Shown: positions 49,001 to 60,139, counted from the stretch's first letter. The stretch is 64,000 nt of DNA from Doryteuthis pealeii (GCA_023376005.1 CM042143.1:83054564-83118563); one strand, 5' to 3'. A program made the numbers and translations. The notes: generated from the sequence alone by a model not told the origin.

Positions 49001-52000
49001 CTTTTTGTTTAATAATAGTCATGATAAGTTACTGAGAAAGAAGCTGTGAAGAGCCATGATTATCCAAGTTCTGAAAGGACATAGCACTTTTTTGTTTTAA
49101 TTATTTTAATGATTTTGTAAAAAAAAAAATTCATAATTGGTTGTTCTTAAAATAAATTTTTTTAAAAACAAATTTGGAATATATTTGATGTACTGTACAT
49201 CTACTTTTATCTTAATGTTAATTATTTACCTTGCATCCCACGTATGCAGGTGTGACACAAGGTCTTTTTAATATGGGATCACCCACGAGCCGAAGCTCAT
49301 GGGTGGTGGGTGCAAAAAATGTGAAGATCAAGGTATTCAAGGGGGGGCGCCTCAGGTACTGAGCAATAAACCCAGCCCTACGTTTTAAATCAAGGGGGCA
49401 GATGTTGGCTGGGGGGATAGCCCCCTGGGATCTATGCCGTTAATTATTTAACTGGTTCAGAGGCTGAAACCACTGGACACAGGCTTCGAGTATAAATTAG
49501 ATTATCTTAATGATAATCTAATGTTTGTTGTAGAAGAAATATTCTTAATCTCTCCATTTGAAATTTGTATAAATTTGGATATATTTTATTTTTAGATGAA
49601 AGAGAAATATGGAAAAGAATGCAAAATATGTGCTAGACCATTCACAGTATTCCGTTGGTGTCCAGGTGCTCGTATGAGGTTCAAGAAAACTGAAGTATGT
49701 CAGACTTGTTCCAAGTTAAAAAATATTTGCCAAACGTGTTTGCTAGATTTGGAATATGGTAAGTATTTTTTTTTATATCACCATTTACTTATACTAATCA
49801 GAAAGAAATATTTCAACACAAATAAAATGAGGGATCTGTTTGAGAATACTAACATGGATGACATTTTATCCTTCTTGAAAGAAATAAAAATATATCGAAA
49901 ATTAAGAATCAGATATAAAATACATCTACAAAAATACACCTGTAAAGAAAATTTGAGTGCCAACTTATATCTCACACTCTAACAGTTTTTTGACATTAAA
50001 TAACCCACAGGGTTATTATACCATTAAACAAACCAAACCAAATGAAGTTAATGAAAATTATTTATACCACTTTGAGGATATTAAGAACTCGAAGCATAAA
50101 AACTTTTATGAAAATGACTTGAAAAGAGTTGATATGCTGTAAAACAAACTAACCAAACCAATACTAATTTTTAAATGATTATTAAACTATTCATTTATGA
50201 TGAAATGTAACCCAAAAACTTAAAAGATTTTCTTAGAATAATTTTTTCTATATAAATTCCAATGAAATCTTAACAATAAGGTGATAATCAATAAATTAAA
50301 AAAAGAAGAGAGTTTTGATGTATGAAGACTAAAAATAGAACCTGTAGTATCATTTGATATGTATTAATTTTCATGAAATTCAAACCTTTTTATTTCTTTT
50401 TTCTTTTGATTATAATTCATTAGCAAAACCATTCCTAATGTTTCTGCTTTTAAATGACAGACTAAGAGATATATTAACTATGATGATGATGATTGTAATT
50501 TAATTATTGTTGATGATTGTCTTTTGTTTAACTTATTTATAAGTATAGATATAGAAAATATCACCCCGATCCCTTAGGATAATAACTCTTCAAATTATAT
50601 TTTAAAAAAATGAATCTTCTTGATGGAAAATCCTTAAAGATGACACTGTATTCTCTTAAGAAAGGAAAAAAAAACGTCTATATTTAATATAAAAATGAAA
50701 TACAAAATTTCAGCTCTTTAAAAAGGGTGTGATCTTACCAACCCTCCGAAAATTGAGAATGATTAAATGAAACAAGAAAGCAACGAGTGTTTTACAAAAA
50801 ATATTTTTTTTACTTTTGACATCTTATTATAATGGAGATTCGTATCTGTCTGTCACCTTCACATATACCCTTATGAATTGTGTAAGTTTATCAATGAGTT
50901 TTTGATTTATAGTCAAAATCATTAATGCATAGAATAAATCTTATTTATTAAAGATATGTCTATGAAAATCCGAGTTAGATTTCCCTCAAAACCACCCATG
51001 TTATGAGTGCATTTAAAATCCTGCAATGTGTCTTATATATCACTAAGAAATAAAGATTTACATAATATATGGTGTAGTTAATTTGCCGGGTTTAATAGTA
51101 TTATCTGCGTTATTCGGACTATTGTCCCCATCTTCATTGTTGTACAACATTTTGGCCGTTCTTCAGGTATTTCTTGTCGGACTTGGGAAACTCCAGGGTT
51201 TAATAGATAATTACATTGTGTTATTGATCTAATATTATAGTTTTATTCTCCAATGTATTAAAATCAATCCTATAAATGATTTTATATAGAAACCAATTAA
51301 AATATGATTAAAATAAGTTTAATCTTTTTATGTGTTCATATTTAATTTCATTATTCTTTCTAAGTTAATATATTTCATTACATTAAAACTTAAATACTCA
51401 TGCCCGGAGTAACAGAAAGACTAAATTTCAGATTTGGAAAATATTGCCTTAGTTTTTAGCTGAGTTAAATTGTTGTACTGCCATTAGCTTGTGATATTCC
51501 AAGACAAACATTTCTCTGAAAAAGTATCAACCCTTTTAGTAAATTCTCTCTTTTGTTGGTGACTGATGCAATTGAATCAGCTGAAAAGTCCAAAATGTTG
51601 AACACCAAAGATAAAAGAAATTATTCTTTTATTGCATTTTTGTAAGGGGAATGAATTCTCATCATTGTCTTCATAATAAAAATATCGAGAAAAATAGTAA
51701 TCCCTTTTTTTTTCCCCATTGAAATGTTTAACCATTTTTTTTGTCTTTTTCTAGGTTTACCTGTCCAAGTGAGAGATGCTGCCTTAAAATTGCAGGATAA
51801 CATTCCAAAATCTGATGTCAATAAAGAGTATTATACTCAAAATATTGAAAGAGAAGTAAGTAAACAAATTAAAAAAAGAATAAACTGGAAACTCATGTGG
51901 ATTATATTTATGAATAATTTGAAAATATTTATTACAATTGCAAATAAATTAAAAGGGGAAACAATTGAATTTGTTTTAAGTAAAATTGTTGAATAGATAT

Positions 52001-53238
52001 ATTTCCCCCTGCATATATTACATTGTATCAATTTTTGGGATTAAAAGAAATTATAATGATTATAATAATTATCTATTTAATATATATATATATATATACT
52101 AGCAAAAGTATGCGGTCCATGACTATAAAAAAAAAAATAGGAACACCAGAGAGGGAGTGAGAAAGAGAAAACGGGAGTAAGAGAGAGAATATGATTTATC
52201 AAATTTAAAAAAAAAGGAAAATGATTAATCAAATTTAATAAATCGCCGATGATTCATATAGTACAATGTTTGTTTATTTTAGGAAATATTTTTCTTTTTG
52301 TTTACATTTAAAATATTTTTTAAACTGTATTCATAAACTTGAGTGTTTTGAAACAATTTTTTTCAAAAGCTTTTTTGTATATGTGACAAACTTAAATTCA
52401 ATTTTTAATTGCTTGTTGCGTTAAAGTGATAAACATAAATTCGTTTAGTTTTTCTTTTTTACTCCTAAAAAAAGTAACAATTTAAAGGAAGTTTAATACC
52501 TAGCGTATTAAACTTCCTTATTTATTTAGGTCTGTCAGCTGGGACTGTATAATACACTGACTGCACCTCTGTTGAGGAGTAAGACCTCCTTCCAATTAGG
52601 CCATCTGAAAGCCTTGGGTGGCGACCGTGATGCTTTTGGACGGAATGCTGGTGGCTAAGCAATCCATGACATGCTACACTCCACTTTGATCCTTGCTTCG
52701 GCTAGACGGAATGCCCCCATCCCAATCAATTGGCTGGTCCCGTCAAGCCCTATAGCCTATATGATTATACTGACCGTATTGCTCTGGCAAACTACCATCC
52801 CTTTTTATCATAGATGTGCTAAAAGGCGGTTTTGAGGGTCTTAGTGTCTTGGGTATGACGTTAAACTGCCTCTAGTGGTGAGGTACCCATTCTGGAGTTT
52901 TTGGAAGTGTAGATTACCACTGTATTGCCATTACTCCCAGATCCACTTTGACCTGGAGTGGTAGTACCTGTAGTCCCATCTATGGGGTAAATAAATAAAA
53001 AATGAGTTTAAAAAATGATAATGAATAAAACAAACACCAATACCCAATAATAATGAATAAAACAAACAGGACTTCAGCATTAAATCACTCAAGGGTTAAC
53101 ATGTAAAATCCATGTCTTTATTTGTAGGAGGAAAATTTATTGTAACATTGATTCATTTGAATGTAAATTGTTCGTTTATTAAAGATTTGATGATAAACAA
53201 GGCTAAGAATGAATGTATAATAATATTCGTTTATTTTA

Positions 53239-53273
<35 letters not shown>

Positions 53274-56200
53274 AAACGTTAACAGACAGTACTATTTTTA
53301 AAAAAGCCTGCCTTTTAAGTAATCAAAAGAATTGATGAATATTTTACAAACTTTTGGGAAGATTTGTTCTGAGCAGATGTTGAACATTTTTTTTTTTCAT
53401 CTAATCATGATTTTAATCTGCTATTTTCATTTTAGAATATCTTTTTTGTTTGCTGTATGGTATGGGAGGAAGTTAGATGATAGTGTTTATTTAATATATA
53501 AATTAGTAAACACATGCTGTAAGTCTAATTTCAAATAAGATAAAGTTTTAATTTGCATTTTCTCAAAATCAAAATAGTATGCTTAAAAACTGAATGACAA
53601 AATAGAAAATAATTTGAAATGCAGGTTTTCACTGGGAAAATCTCTGCTGGTAGTAATTAAAATTCCATTGAAGTTATCTCCCTTGGTCAGCATAAAGTCT
53701 AAAATAAATTTTATGAATGAATAATCAGTCACACATATTAAAGGTTTTGTCATCTGATTGAGAAGTTCGTCTGTCTGTTCTCTCTAGATTTGAACCTGCA
53801 ACCAACAGATGATTGTCACTTAGAACTGTATTAACTCAACCTTTATATCTGTTGTGCCATGTGTCCAACTGGGAAAAAATTCAAATAATCCAAATTATCA
53901 AGCCTCATCTCAAAACTTCAGATAAATAAATAAAGATACTTCTATAATTGACAGGTTACTTTTTTTTTCTTTTCTTTTTAAAAAAAATTAACTAACTTTT
54001 TAGACTTTTTTTTAAATGGGGTTTTATTTATTTTTATATTTGACAGATTATTTTTTTCTGTTAACCATGTTCTTTTACCTTTCATCTGTCTTGTGGGGAT
54101 TGTAGATGCTGTTGCCTTGTAATGTAACTTGGAAATTGAAAGGAATAACAAAAATAATTTGTTTACTTGTTTGTTTTTCAGATCGGTAATAGTGATGGTA
54201 GTACCCCTGCTGGCGCTCTTGGTAAGGCAACTGCCCCTAGTGACATGCTTCTTAAATTAGCCCGAACATCTCCTTATTACAAACGTAATCGACCTCATAT
54301 ATGTTCATTTTGGGTTAAAGGAGAATGTAAACGAGGAGAAGAATGTCCTTATAGGTGAGAAAATATTTATTTTTATATCTATCCTCTTACAAATTGTTTT
54401 TTGTTCTTCAATGTGCATGACGTATTTGCAATTTTCTTTTCTTAAATGCTTATAATCTATCAATCATCTATTTGAATGATTTTGTCTTGTACATGTTTCA
54501 AATTTTATTTTCTAGTAAAACACAGCAATTACTTTTATCTTCTAATAGCATTCCCACTTGATTTTTTTTTATTTGAGGTTATTGTTATTTAATCACGTTA
54601 GTTATATAGAGCTTTGTAAATGGAGTTCAGAACTATTTGAATTATGCAAATGGGTCAAAAGTTATGAGAATTTAAAGCCCTGAAATTGGGGGTACAAAAG
54701 TAGACATGATTTTGTTAAAAAAAATGTCAAATCACGGATCATTTCAAAACAAGAAATTTAGTAATTTCTTTATTTTTGGAGTAATTTTGATAAAAACTTT
54801 GCATTCTTATGTAAAATTGTATGTTCTTTCTGGTTCTGCACTTAAATTTGATGTATCTCCATGCTAGAACCCATTACTTGGGGAATAAGAAGTAGGGATA
54901 TCAAGATTTTAAAAAAAAAGTTTACCGCAAGATTATTCAGCATTTTTTTTTTAATACTGCATATATACACATATATAGTATTAATTTATATAAATAACAT
55001 CACTTTGGACTTAAAAATATCATTTTAAATACCTGCTATGTTGTATTACATACAAGAAATAGAATAACTTTATATAGTTTTATTTAAAAAAGCTTGTCCA
55101 GAGGAATTGCAATTAGAACTAATTAAGGTGAAAATTGTCTATGTCCAACAATTTTACGAAATGAGTTGTTATTGCTACTTCTAACTATCCTGGGTATGAC
55201 ATTAAACTGCATCTAATAACGAAGTTCCAATTTTGGAGTTCTGGGGAGTGTAGAGTACCTCTTCATTGCCATTACTCCCAGGTCCACTCTGGAGTGGTTG
55301 TACCTATCAGGGTCCAACCCATGGGTTAAATAGAAAAAATGAATTTAAAAAAATTGAATACCCAACAAGAATGAATAAAGTAAAAATATTTTCAGCATAA
55401 AATAACCCAACAAGGGTTGACATGCCATAAAATCCAACTGTTCTCCCTCCATATATAGGTAAATAGTAGGACAGAGTAGGCTCTTTAACCTTGGCTAGGA
55501 AACCAGTCTAGGAGAAGGAAAACTCTGAATTGAAACCTGTTAAAGTCCACTTAAGAAATTAACCTCATGTTACATCCTGCTCATGCAGCGGGATTGGTAA
55601 ATATATAATTTTATTTGGTAGGCATCATGATAGTGATGGGCAAAAGAAGGAAATTCTGAATTCTAACTCTGGAGTTTTCAATTGAGAAACCATTCTACTA
55701 TCTCTCCTGAGAATAGTCATGTTTATTTACGGAGAAAGGAAGCTGTGGAGTGCCATGATTACCCAAGTACTGAAAGGACATGGCACTTTCCATTTCATAA
55801 CTTTATTCAGTTTAATGGTATCGGCATTTGGGCAATTCCATGTTAAATCATCCAGAAAAAAATAAAATTGAAATTTTGTACAGCTGTAGACTAGGTTAAA
55901 GTTGGACAATCCCCCAAATTTGAGCTTCCAATACGAAAAATTGGCTGAGTTATGTTGATTTTAAACTAAAAAAATTTGAGGGGGAGGGGAGAAAAATGGC
56001 GACATTTTGTTATCTATTTTTGTTTATAAAATGAGTTCTAGAGCTTCCCACTCTTAAAACTTGGTTTATAGAAGCTTTTTGACCTGAAGAATCCAAAAAT
56101 GTTATCAGAATAGGCATAAAATTAAACCTTTCTAAGTTATTAATGATTTCTGATTTTTTTCAATGCAAGATCAATAAGTGGAAAAATCACAATGTGGCAC

Positions 56201-59099
56201 TACATATAAAAATTTCAGAAAAATTGAAGGGGGTGGGTGACGTGGCCTGGGTGATTTGACATGGAATTACCCATTTTCATTATAATTACTCATTGTTTTT
56301 TTTTAACAGTTGCTAAATTTCTTAAATTTTTGACAGCATATCAGAATATTAACAATAAAATTTTTTTTTTTTTTCTTTTTCTTTTTCTTTGTCAGACATG
56401 AAAAGCCAACAGATCCAGATGATCCGCTTGCAGACCAAAACATTAAAGACAGATATTATGGCCTTAATGATCCAGTGGCTGATAAGCTTATCAAACGATA
56501 TGCAACTATGCCCAAGTTGGAACCCCCAGAAGATAAATCAATTACAACATTATATGTTGGAAGTCTTGGAGAAAGAATTGGCGAAAAAGAATTGAGGTAC
56601 AAGTTTTGTTTTGATTTAATGAAATTTCTATGGGAACTTATTACTCAAGTCAATTTCTTAGTCTGGTTACAGGAAGCTGACCTTGTTAAAACTTTATTGG
56701 TTTTTCAGCATTATATAAAAACTCTACAAAATGGATTGTGTATTAATAGCAGGATCTGTGGATAATTTAATTATTACGATGTTTGATATTGTGCACTACA
56801 TCCTGGACCTTATGCCAAACTAAACAGATTGTAGTAAATTTTTGTAATTTTCTTTTTCATAAGAATAAAGAAAGAAACAAAAAGAAACCAGAACAAAAAA
56901 AGATTTGAAATCTAAATTATTGAGTAAACTCAAATAAATCTTTGTGAGTAAAAACCATATAATAATGTTTAATAAAGCACCCAATTATATAGTTTGTAGT
57001 TAAAATTTTAAAGTACTAGATTTTTCTATTTTTTTAAAATTTTTAAAATTTTTTTTGCATGATACTTTTAATTGTAAATGTGATTTTTAAAAGAAATCAT
57101 TTGTTCTCTCTCTTCTTTTCAGGGATCACTTTTATCAATTTGGTGAGATCCGTTCAATTAATGTGGTCAGTAAACAGCAGTGTGCCTTTGTGCAATTTAC
57201 AAGCCGTGCTGCTGCTGAATTGGCTGCTGAGCGTTCTTTCAACAAATTAATCATCCTAGGAAGACGTCTTAATATTAAATGGGGACGATCTCAAGCCCAA
57301 CAGACTTTACTCAAAAAGGAAGGTAGTGAGGCAGAAAAACAATTGGAACCAGTTCCTGGATTGCCTGGGGGTGAGAAATATTTTCAAATTCTTTTTTCAG
57401 TCGAGATTTTGTTTCTTTTGCATAACAGATTGTAACAATTTCTAAAAAAAAAAAAATTATCCATTATTTTACTTTGGTATCATTTTTTAACTGACTAGTA
57501 AGGTGATTCAGCATTGCCTGGTGCAGAGTTATGTCTACTTGTCTCCACTTTGCTTGAATGAACACATTCCCATTTGTCTGTAAACTTTATATAACATTTT
57601 TTTAAATTTTTTTTTTTTATAACAAAATAAGCTGTTTATTATAAAATTAAGTCATTGATGAATAGAGTACTGAAAATTTCATTAAAGTTAGACAATTCCA
57701 TGATTTTTGGTAATTGTTTTAAAATTTGAAAATTTAAAAAAGTCTATTCCTTCCCTGGAGTAAAATTGCACATACCTATTAATTATCTTTACATAAAAAG
57801 AATGAATGGCTTTCTTAGAAAGAAAAAAAATACTAAATTAAAAACCAAAACGAAAAACTGAAGTATCAAATAAAAAATTAAAAAAATCGATACAAAAATC
57901 AAAATTACTGAACCGCCAACTCATGCTACCTTAACTCAAATTTAAATGCTCTATCAATGATATTGAGCACTGTCTGCTTGGAAATATAGCACACCAATAT
58001 TATCTACATAATATATATCAATCATAAAATCTAGTCTTACTAGAGAGTAATGAGATATTCTGTTGTTATGGTTACATGAGGAGGAATTACTTGAAGAAAG
58101 TGAAAAAAATAAATTGGGATTAGAAAAAGAATGTAAAGTGATACAGACAAGGGAGAAAATTGAGAGAGAGAGAGGGTGAAAAGTGAAAGAGATGAAGTGT
58201 CTTTCTCTATGTAAATAATCTCATTATTTATAAGTTAGGGTGTTGAGAATTATGCTGGTTTATTTATATTTACATCAATTTCTTATGTGCCTTTTGTTTT
58301 TGTATTGTAGCTTTGCCTCTTCCACCCGAAGAATTGACCAACAATTACTTCAACTTGGGTCAGCCTCCACCACTGGTACCTCCACCTCCACCACAAGGTG
58401 TTCCACCCCGTGTTCCTCCACCTGTGGCACCACCATTTGGCACTATGCCCAGAGCGCCACCACCACCAGGTAATCAAATCTTCCATTGCTATAGTTAATA
58501 TTTGGTTAATTTTCATTTCAATTCAGAGGTTTTCATTTACACTTCATTACTTTAAGGAATGAATTTTATTTTGAATGTCAGATGTACAAAATTTTTAACA
58601 GATGTATCTTACCTAAATATAGACTAGTTATACATATATGGTAGTGATTGCAACTTCAAAGCCATATATCTTTTGAGGGGTAATTTGTTGTCCAAAATAA
58701 ATTTGGAAATATTTTTAAAAGTGCTCAATGCTCCTATGAGAAAATCTGATTTAAAATATAAGACTTAAAAGGGGCTCACAATGTCACATTGTGGGCTCTT
58801 TTAAGTCTTATATTTTAGAGATGTTTGTAGAAAACTAAATTGTGTGATACAATATTTTGATGTTTGTTAATCAAGAGTTTAGATGATGAATTGTTGTTTT
58901 AAAATATTTTTTATTTGTGTTTACTAATACGTTGTTATTTATTTCAGGTGTTCGCTTGCCTCCTCCTCCACCTGGCATTTTACCTGTAAGACCGCCACCT
59001 TTAATACCTCCAAGAACGGCCCAGTTGAATTCTGTGCATTATCCATCACAAGATCCAACTAGAATGGGAGCTGTAACTTTAACCAATCAAAAAAGTTAA
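43042..59099 (+). CDS. RBM22: Pre-mRNA-splicing factor RBM22, 434 aa, nine coding exons
   Basis: Seen: joining 43042-43095, 47292-47345, 49596-49758, 51755-51855, 54182-54354, 56396-56596, 57123-57370, 58311-58469 and 58948-59099 gives 1305 nt in one frame, ATG to TAA, all junctions GT-AG. Domains: an N-terminal Cys-rich zinc-binding region with CxxC pairs at 24/27, 45/48, 71/74 and 81/84; a CCCH zinc finger C165-x7-C173-x5-C179-x3-H183; an RRM at about 232-305 with RNP2 LYVGSL (234-239) and RNP1-like QCAFVQF (268-274); then a Pro-rich tail ending near [12 protein letters not shown]. Family knowledge: RBM22 (yeast Cwc2/Ecm2 counterpart) contacts U6 snRNA and the intron at the spliceosome catalytic centre, in the nucleus. 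The length is close to the 420-residue human protein. The start [18 protein letters not shown] matches the conserved N-terminus. The gene lies head to head with WIPI4. Confidence 0.97.
44080..44650 (-). mobile_element. RTE-type LINE 3'-end fragment
   Basis: Homologous to 61010-61560 over most of its length (GACATCCATGACAATCT, CAGGAGAACATCACTTATGA, GTCAGTGAGATCAGATTTC). On the minus strand it corresponds to the reverse-transcriptase C-terminus, interrupted by stops. In RBM22 intron 1. Confidence 0.7.
45080..45222 (+). mobile_element. RTE-type LINE 3'-end fragment, plus strand
   Basis: ACTCATAAGTGATGTTCTCC and GGCCGATCAGCAAAGACTTA are the inverted equivalent of sequence in 44080-44650. It is the extreme 3' end of the same LINE in the opposite orientation, about 430 bp away. 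Confidence 0.6.
45270..45365 (-). mobile_element. tRNA-derived SINE fragment
   Basis: On the minus strand GGCAAGTTCAATCCTCACTG (B-box region) and TGTGTCACATCCTACCC relate it to 36335-36480. Confidence 0.55.
45515..45985. mobile_element. Foldback family F, large copy with unique centre
   Basis: Arms of about 200 bp (45515-45709 and 45780-45985) are near-perfect inverted copies; they include CGGACTATTGTCCTCATCTT, ACAATGTTTCGGCCGATGTG and, next to the centre, GGGGTATCCTGTTCTC. A 70-bp non-symmetrical centre (45710-45779) separates them. Located in RBM22 intron 1. Confidence 0.75.
46067..46856. mobile_element. 790-bp foldback element in RBM22 intron 1
   Basis: Arms of about 310 bp (46067-46380 and 46530-46856) are inverted copies: GAAACAGTTGAATTATGA at the left end answers AAAATTCAACTGTTTC at the right; inner blocks include GAGGTAGACTGTGAATTCA and AATTAATGCTGTCTTTTATT-like sequence. 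The spacer is about 150 bp. No open frame; target duplication unclear. Confidence 0.75.
47292..47345 (+). CDS. RBM22: RBM22 coding exon 2
   Basis: 18 codons in phase 0, [18 protein letters not shown], carrying the first CxxC pair (24/27). Acceptor TTTTCAG, donor GTAAGT. Preceded by a 4.2-kb intron with LINE and foldback repeats. Confidence 0.95.
47395..47685 (+). mobile_element. Retroposon B copy in RBM22 intron 2
   Basis: GTGTCCTGGGTATGACATTA through ACCTGTTAGGGTCCCATTTA to AAGGGTTGACATGCCATAAA and CCAACAAATCAAACCAAAC. It begins 50 bp after RBM22 exon 2. Confidence 0.7.
47738..48550. mobile_element. 813-bp foldback transposon, copy 1
   Basis: Terminal inverted repeats GGGTAATTCCATTTCAAATC and AGGTAATTCCATGTCAAATC (right end on the minus strand); inner halves are imperfect inverted copies (for example AAAATGAGTTCTAGAGCTTC against its inverse near 48310). 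A related, shorter copy is at 55830-56273. No conserved frame. Confidence 0.75.
49224..49490 (+). mobile_element. SINE-like element, copy in RBM22 intron 2
   Basis: Matches the units at 897-1420 (GTGACACAAGGTCTTTT, CACCCACGAGCCGAAGCTCA, GAGCAATAAACCCAGCC, GAGGCTGAAACCACTGGACA). It ends about 105 bp before RBM22 exon 3. Confidence 0.65.
49596..49758 (+). CDS. RBM22: RBM22 coding exon 3
   Basis: 163 nt, residues 37-91, holding the CxxC pairs 45/48, 71/74 and 81/84 of the N-terminal zinc-binding module. Begins [19 protein letters not shown]. Acceptor TTTTTAG, donor GTAAGT. Confidence 0.96.
49920..50142 (+). mobile_element. Retroposon sharing the GGGTTGAYATGCC tail, plus-strand copy
   Basis: Partner of 36795-37030. 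Ends AAAAGAGTTGATATGCTGTA followed by AACAAACTAACCAAACCAA, the A/C-rich tail typical of these elements. Located in RBM22 intron 3. Confidence 0.65.
50955..51410. mobile_element. Dispersed repeat with family F fragment inserted
   Basis: Second copy of the 843-1740 family, lacking the SINE pair found there but carrying its own 97-bp insert (51099-51195) from foldback family F. The insert is bounded by the direct repeat GGGTTTAATAG at 51088-51098 and 51196-51206. In RBM22 intron 3. Confidence 0.75.
51755..51855 (+). CDS. RBM22: RBM22 coding exon 4
   Basis: 101 nt, residues 91-124. Includes [17 protein letters not shown], identical or nearly so to other animal RBM22 proteins. Acceptor TTTCTAG, donor GTAAGT. 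Confidence 0.95.
52548..53115 (+). mobile_element. Retroposon B, long copy in RBM22 intron 4
   Basis: CACTGACTGCACCTCTGT start as at 37968, CTAGACGGAATGCCCCCATC, then the shared middle and a decayed tail CAAGGGTTAACATG. It also contains a local duplication of AATAAAACAAACA. Confidence 0.7.
53238..53270. repeat. TA microsatellite
   Basis: TA run in RBM22 intron 4. Confidence 0.85.
53725..53930 (-). mobile_element. tRNA-derived SINE remnant beside a family F end
   Basis: On the minus strand TGGCACAACAGATATAAAGG (A-box-like) is followed by GCAGGTTCAAATCTAGAG (B box). Just beyond, 53886-53926 carries the outer end of foldback family F (TATCAAGCCTCATCTCAAAA). Confidence 0.5.
54182..54354 (+). 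CDS. RBM22: RBM22 coding exon 5 (CCCH zinc finger)
   Basis: 173 nt, residues 125-181 plus two bases. Contains [20 protein letters not shown], then most of the CCCH finger, whose His is encoded in the next exon. Acceptor TTTTCAG, donor GTGAGA. Confidence 0.96.
55190..55440 (+). mobile_element. Retroposon B copy in RBM22 intron 5
   Basis: ATCCTGGGTATGACATTAAA to AAGGGTTGACATGCCATAAA. It runs directly into a family C SINE fragment (55440-55600), the same B-C association seen at 16848-17575 and 25000-25395. Confidence 0.7.
55830..56273. mobile_element. 444-bp foldback transposon, copy 2
   Basis: Termini GGGCAATTCCATGTTAAATC and GGGTAATTCCATGTCAAATC (right end on the minus strand), flanked by ATTT at 55826-55829 and 56274-56277. 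Internal blocks match copy 1 (AAAATGAGTTCTAGAGCTTC). Located in RBM22 intron 5, about 120 bp from exon 6. Confidence 0.75.
56396..56596 (+). CDS. RBM22: RBM22 coding exon 6
   Basis: 201 nt. Completes Arg182, supplies the CCCH histidine (H183), then [20 protein letters not shown] and the first RRM strand with RNP2 LYVGSL. Acceptor TTTGTCAG after a long pyrimidine tract, donor GTACAA. Confidence 0.95.
57123..57370 (+). CDS. RBM22: RBM22 coding exon 7 (most of the RRM)
   Basis: 248 nt. Encodes [26 protein letters not shown] and [20 protein letters not shown], the core and C-terminal edge of the RRM, then EPVPGLPG. Acceptor TTTTCAG, donor GTGAGA. Confidence 0.95.
58311..58469 (+). CDS. RBM22: RBM22 coding exon 8 (proline-rich)
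   Basis: 159 nt encoding [20 protein letters not shown] and a run of Pro-rich sequence. The NYFNL motif is conserved in RBM22 tails. Acceptor ATTGTAG, donor GTAATC. Confidence 0.93.
58751..58818. repeat. Near-perfect hairpin in the last RBM22 intron
   Basis: Arms TAAAATATAAGACTTAAAAG (outer) and GCTCACAATGT (inner) pair with the inverse across a loop of a few bases; about 32 bp per arm with one indel and a mismatch or two. Confidence 0.75.
58948..59099 (+). CDS. RBM22: RBM22 coding exon 9 (stop codon)
   Basis: 152 nt encoding [20 protein letters not shown] and the conserved end [12 protein letters not shown], then TAA at 59097-59099. Acceptor ATTTCAG. Confidence 0.94.
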
Positions 59100-59520
59100 A
59101 TCAAGAAGAAATTGTAGGAGAATCTTCTTTAAAAAGCTGTTTATACATAATTATATACTCAGCTATTTTTGTTCAACAAAGACTTCTTTCTTATTGTATA
59201 GTTTTTTTTCTATTTCTATTATAAAAACAAAACAAAAATAAACAATAAAAAATTGTTGAAATTTCATTTCTATGAAAAAATTCTTTAAAGTTGTTATACA
59301 TGTTTGTTAAACAAAATAGATGGTTAAATAACACCGTTTTTTTGTGGAATTGAATTGTCTTAAAAAATATTTAATTTCCATTTAAATCCTCTTAACCAAG
59401 TTAGCTACTTGTTTTGGTCACTAGCAGAAAAGTTTCCCTGTTGTGCTTGTTAATGAGGTAATCTTGAAAAGAACATTAGCTGTTAATTTATTTATGTGTA
59501 TAATAAACTTTTAAAAGTTT
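59100..59520 (+). other. RBM22: RBM22 3'UTR with candidate poly(A) signals
   Basis: AT-rich sequence after the stop codon. AATAAA hexamers occur at 59237-59242 and 59244-59249 (a close pair) and at 59502-59507, so at least two 3' ends are plausible. Which is used cannot be told from sequence. Confidence 0.55.
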
Positions 59521-60107
59521 TAAGTGATCAGCTATCTGTAATCTTTGGTGGCTCATCTAATTTGTTTTGATTGGCAAGTTTTACAAAAAGCTGCTTTTTA
59601 ATTAAGAAATTCAAAATGGATTATTAATACACTTTGTATAAATATTATATAAAAATTCTTGAGGTGAGCTGGTTTCTACTGGATAACTTAGTTAGCCAGA
59701 GCCACTAAAACTATGAATTTAGTCTAAAAAATATTTCCATTATTACAATACAATCTTAAAGAAGGATTTCGTGTCTGTGCTGTAAATAAGTAACTGTATT
59801 ACTTAATTAAAAAAAAAAAGCAAAAGTAAATATGGGGTGGTGGTGACAATTAGTAAATAAGTTGGTAATAATGGTTTTGAATTTACATAATCTGAGAAAA
59901 CGTTCGCCATTTCAAGTTTGAAAGTTATCTCCCTTGCATTAGTAATTTTTTATAAGTCAACTACTGAGTTGTCCGTCATGGCGGTGTCATTTAAAATCTA
60001 TCATTTACATTATCTATTTTTTTCTCAGAGCAGCCATCCTGTGTTTGTTAACCCTCTTGTATGAAATACATTGTAATTTCGTACATTAGAAAACAACAGA
60101 GATAGGC

Positions 60108-60139
<32 letters not shown>

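Noticed and set aside
49759..49982. Extension of the RBM22 exon 3 frame into intron 3
   Set aside because: The reading stays open past the donor, but the family protein continues GLPVQVRDA from exon 4 and the donor GTAAGT is strong. It could be an intron-retention product, without evidence.
51856..51996. Extension of the RBM22 exon 4 frame into intron 4
   Set aside because: Lys/Asn/Ile-rich AT translation after a consensus donor; the conserved protein resumes at 54182.
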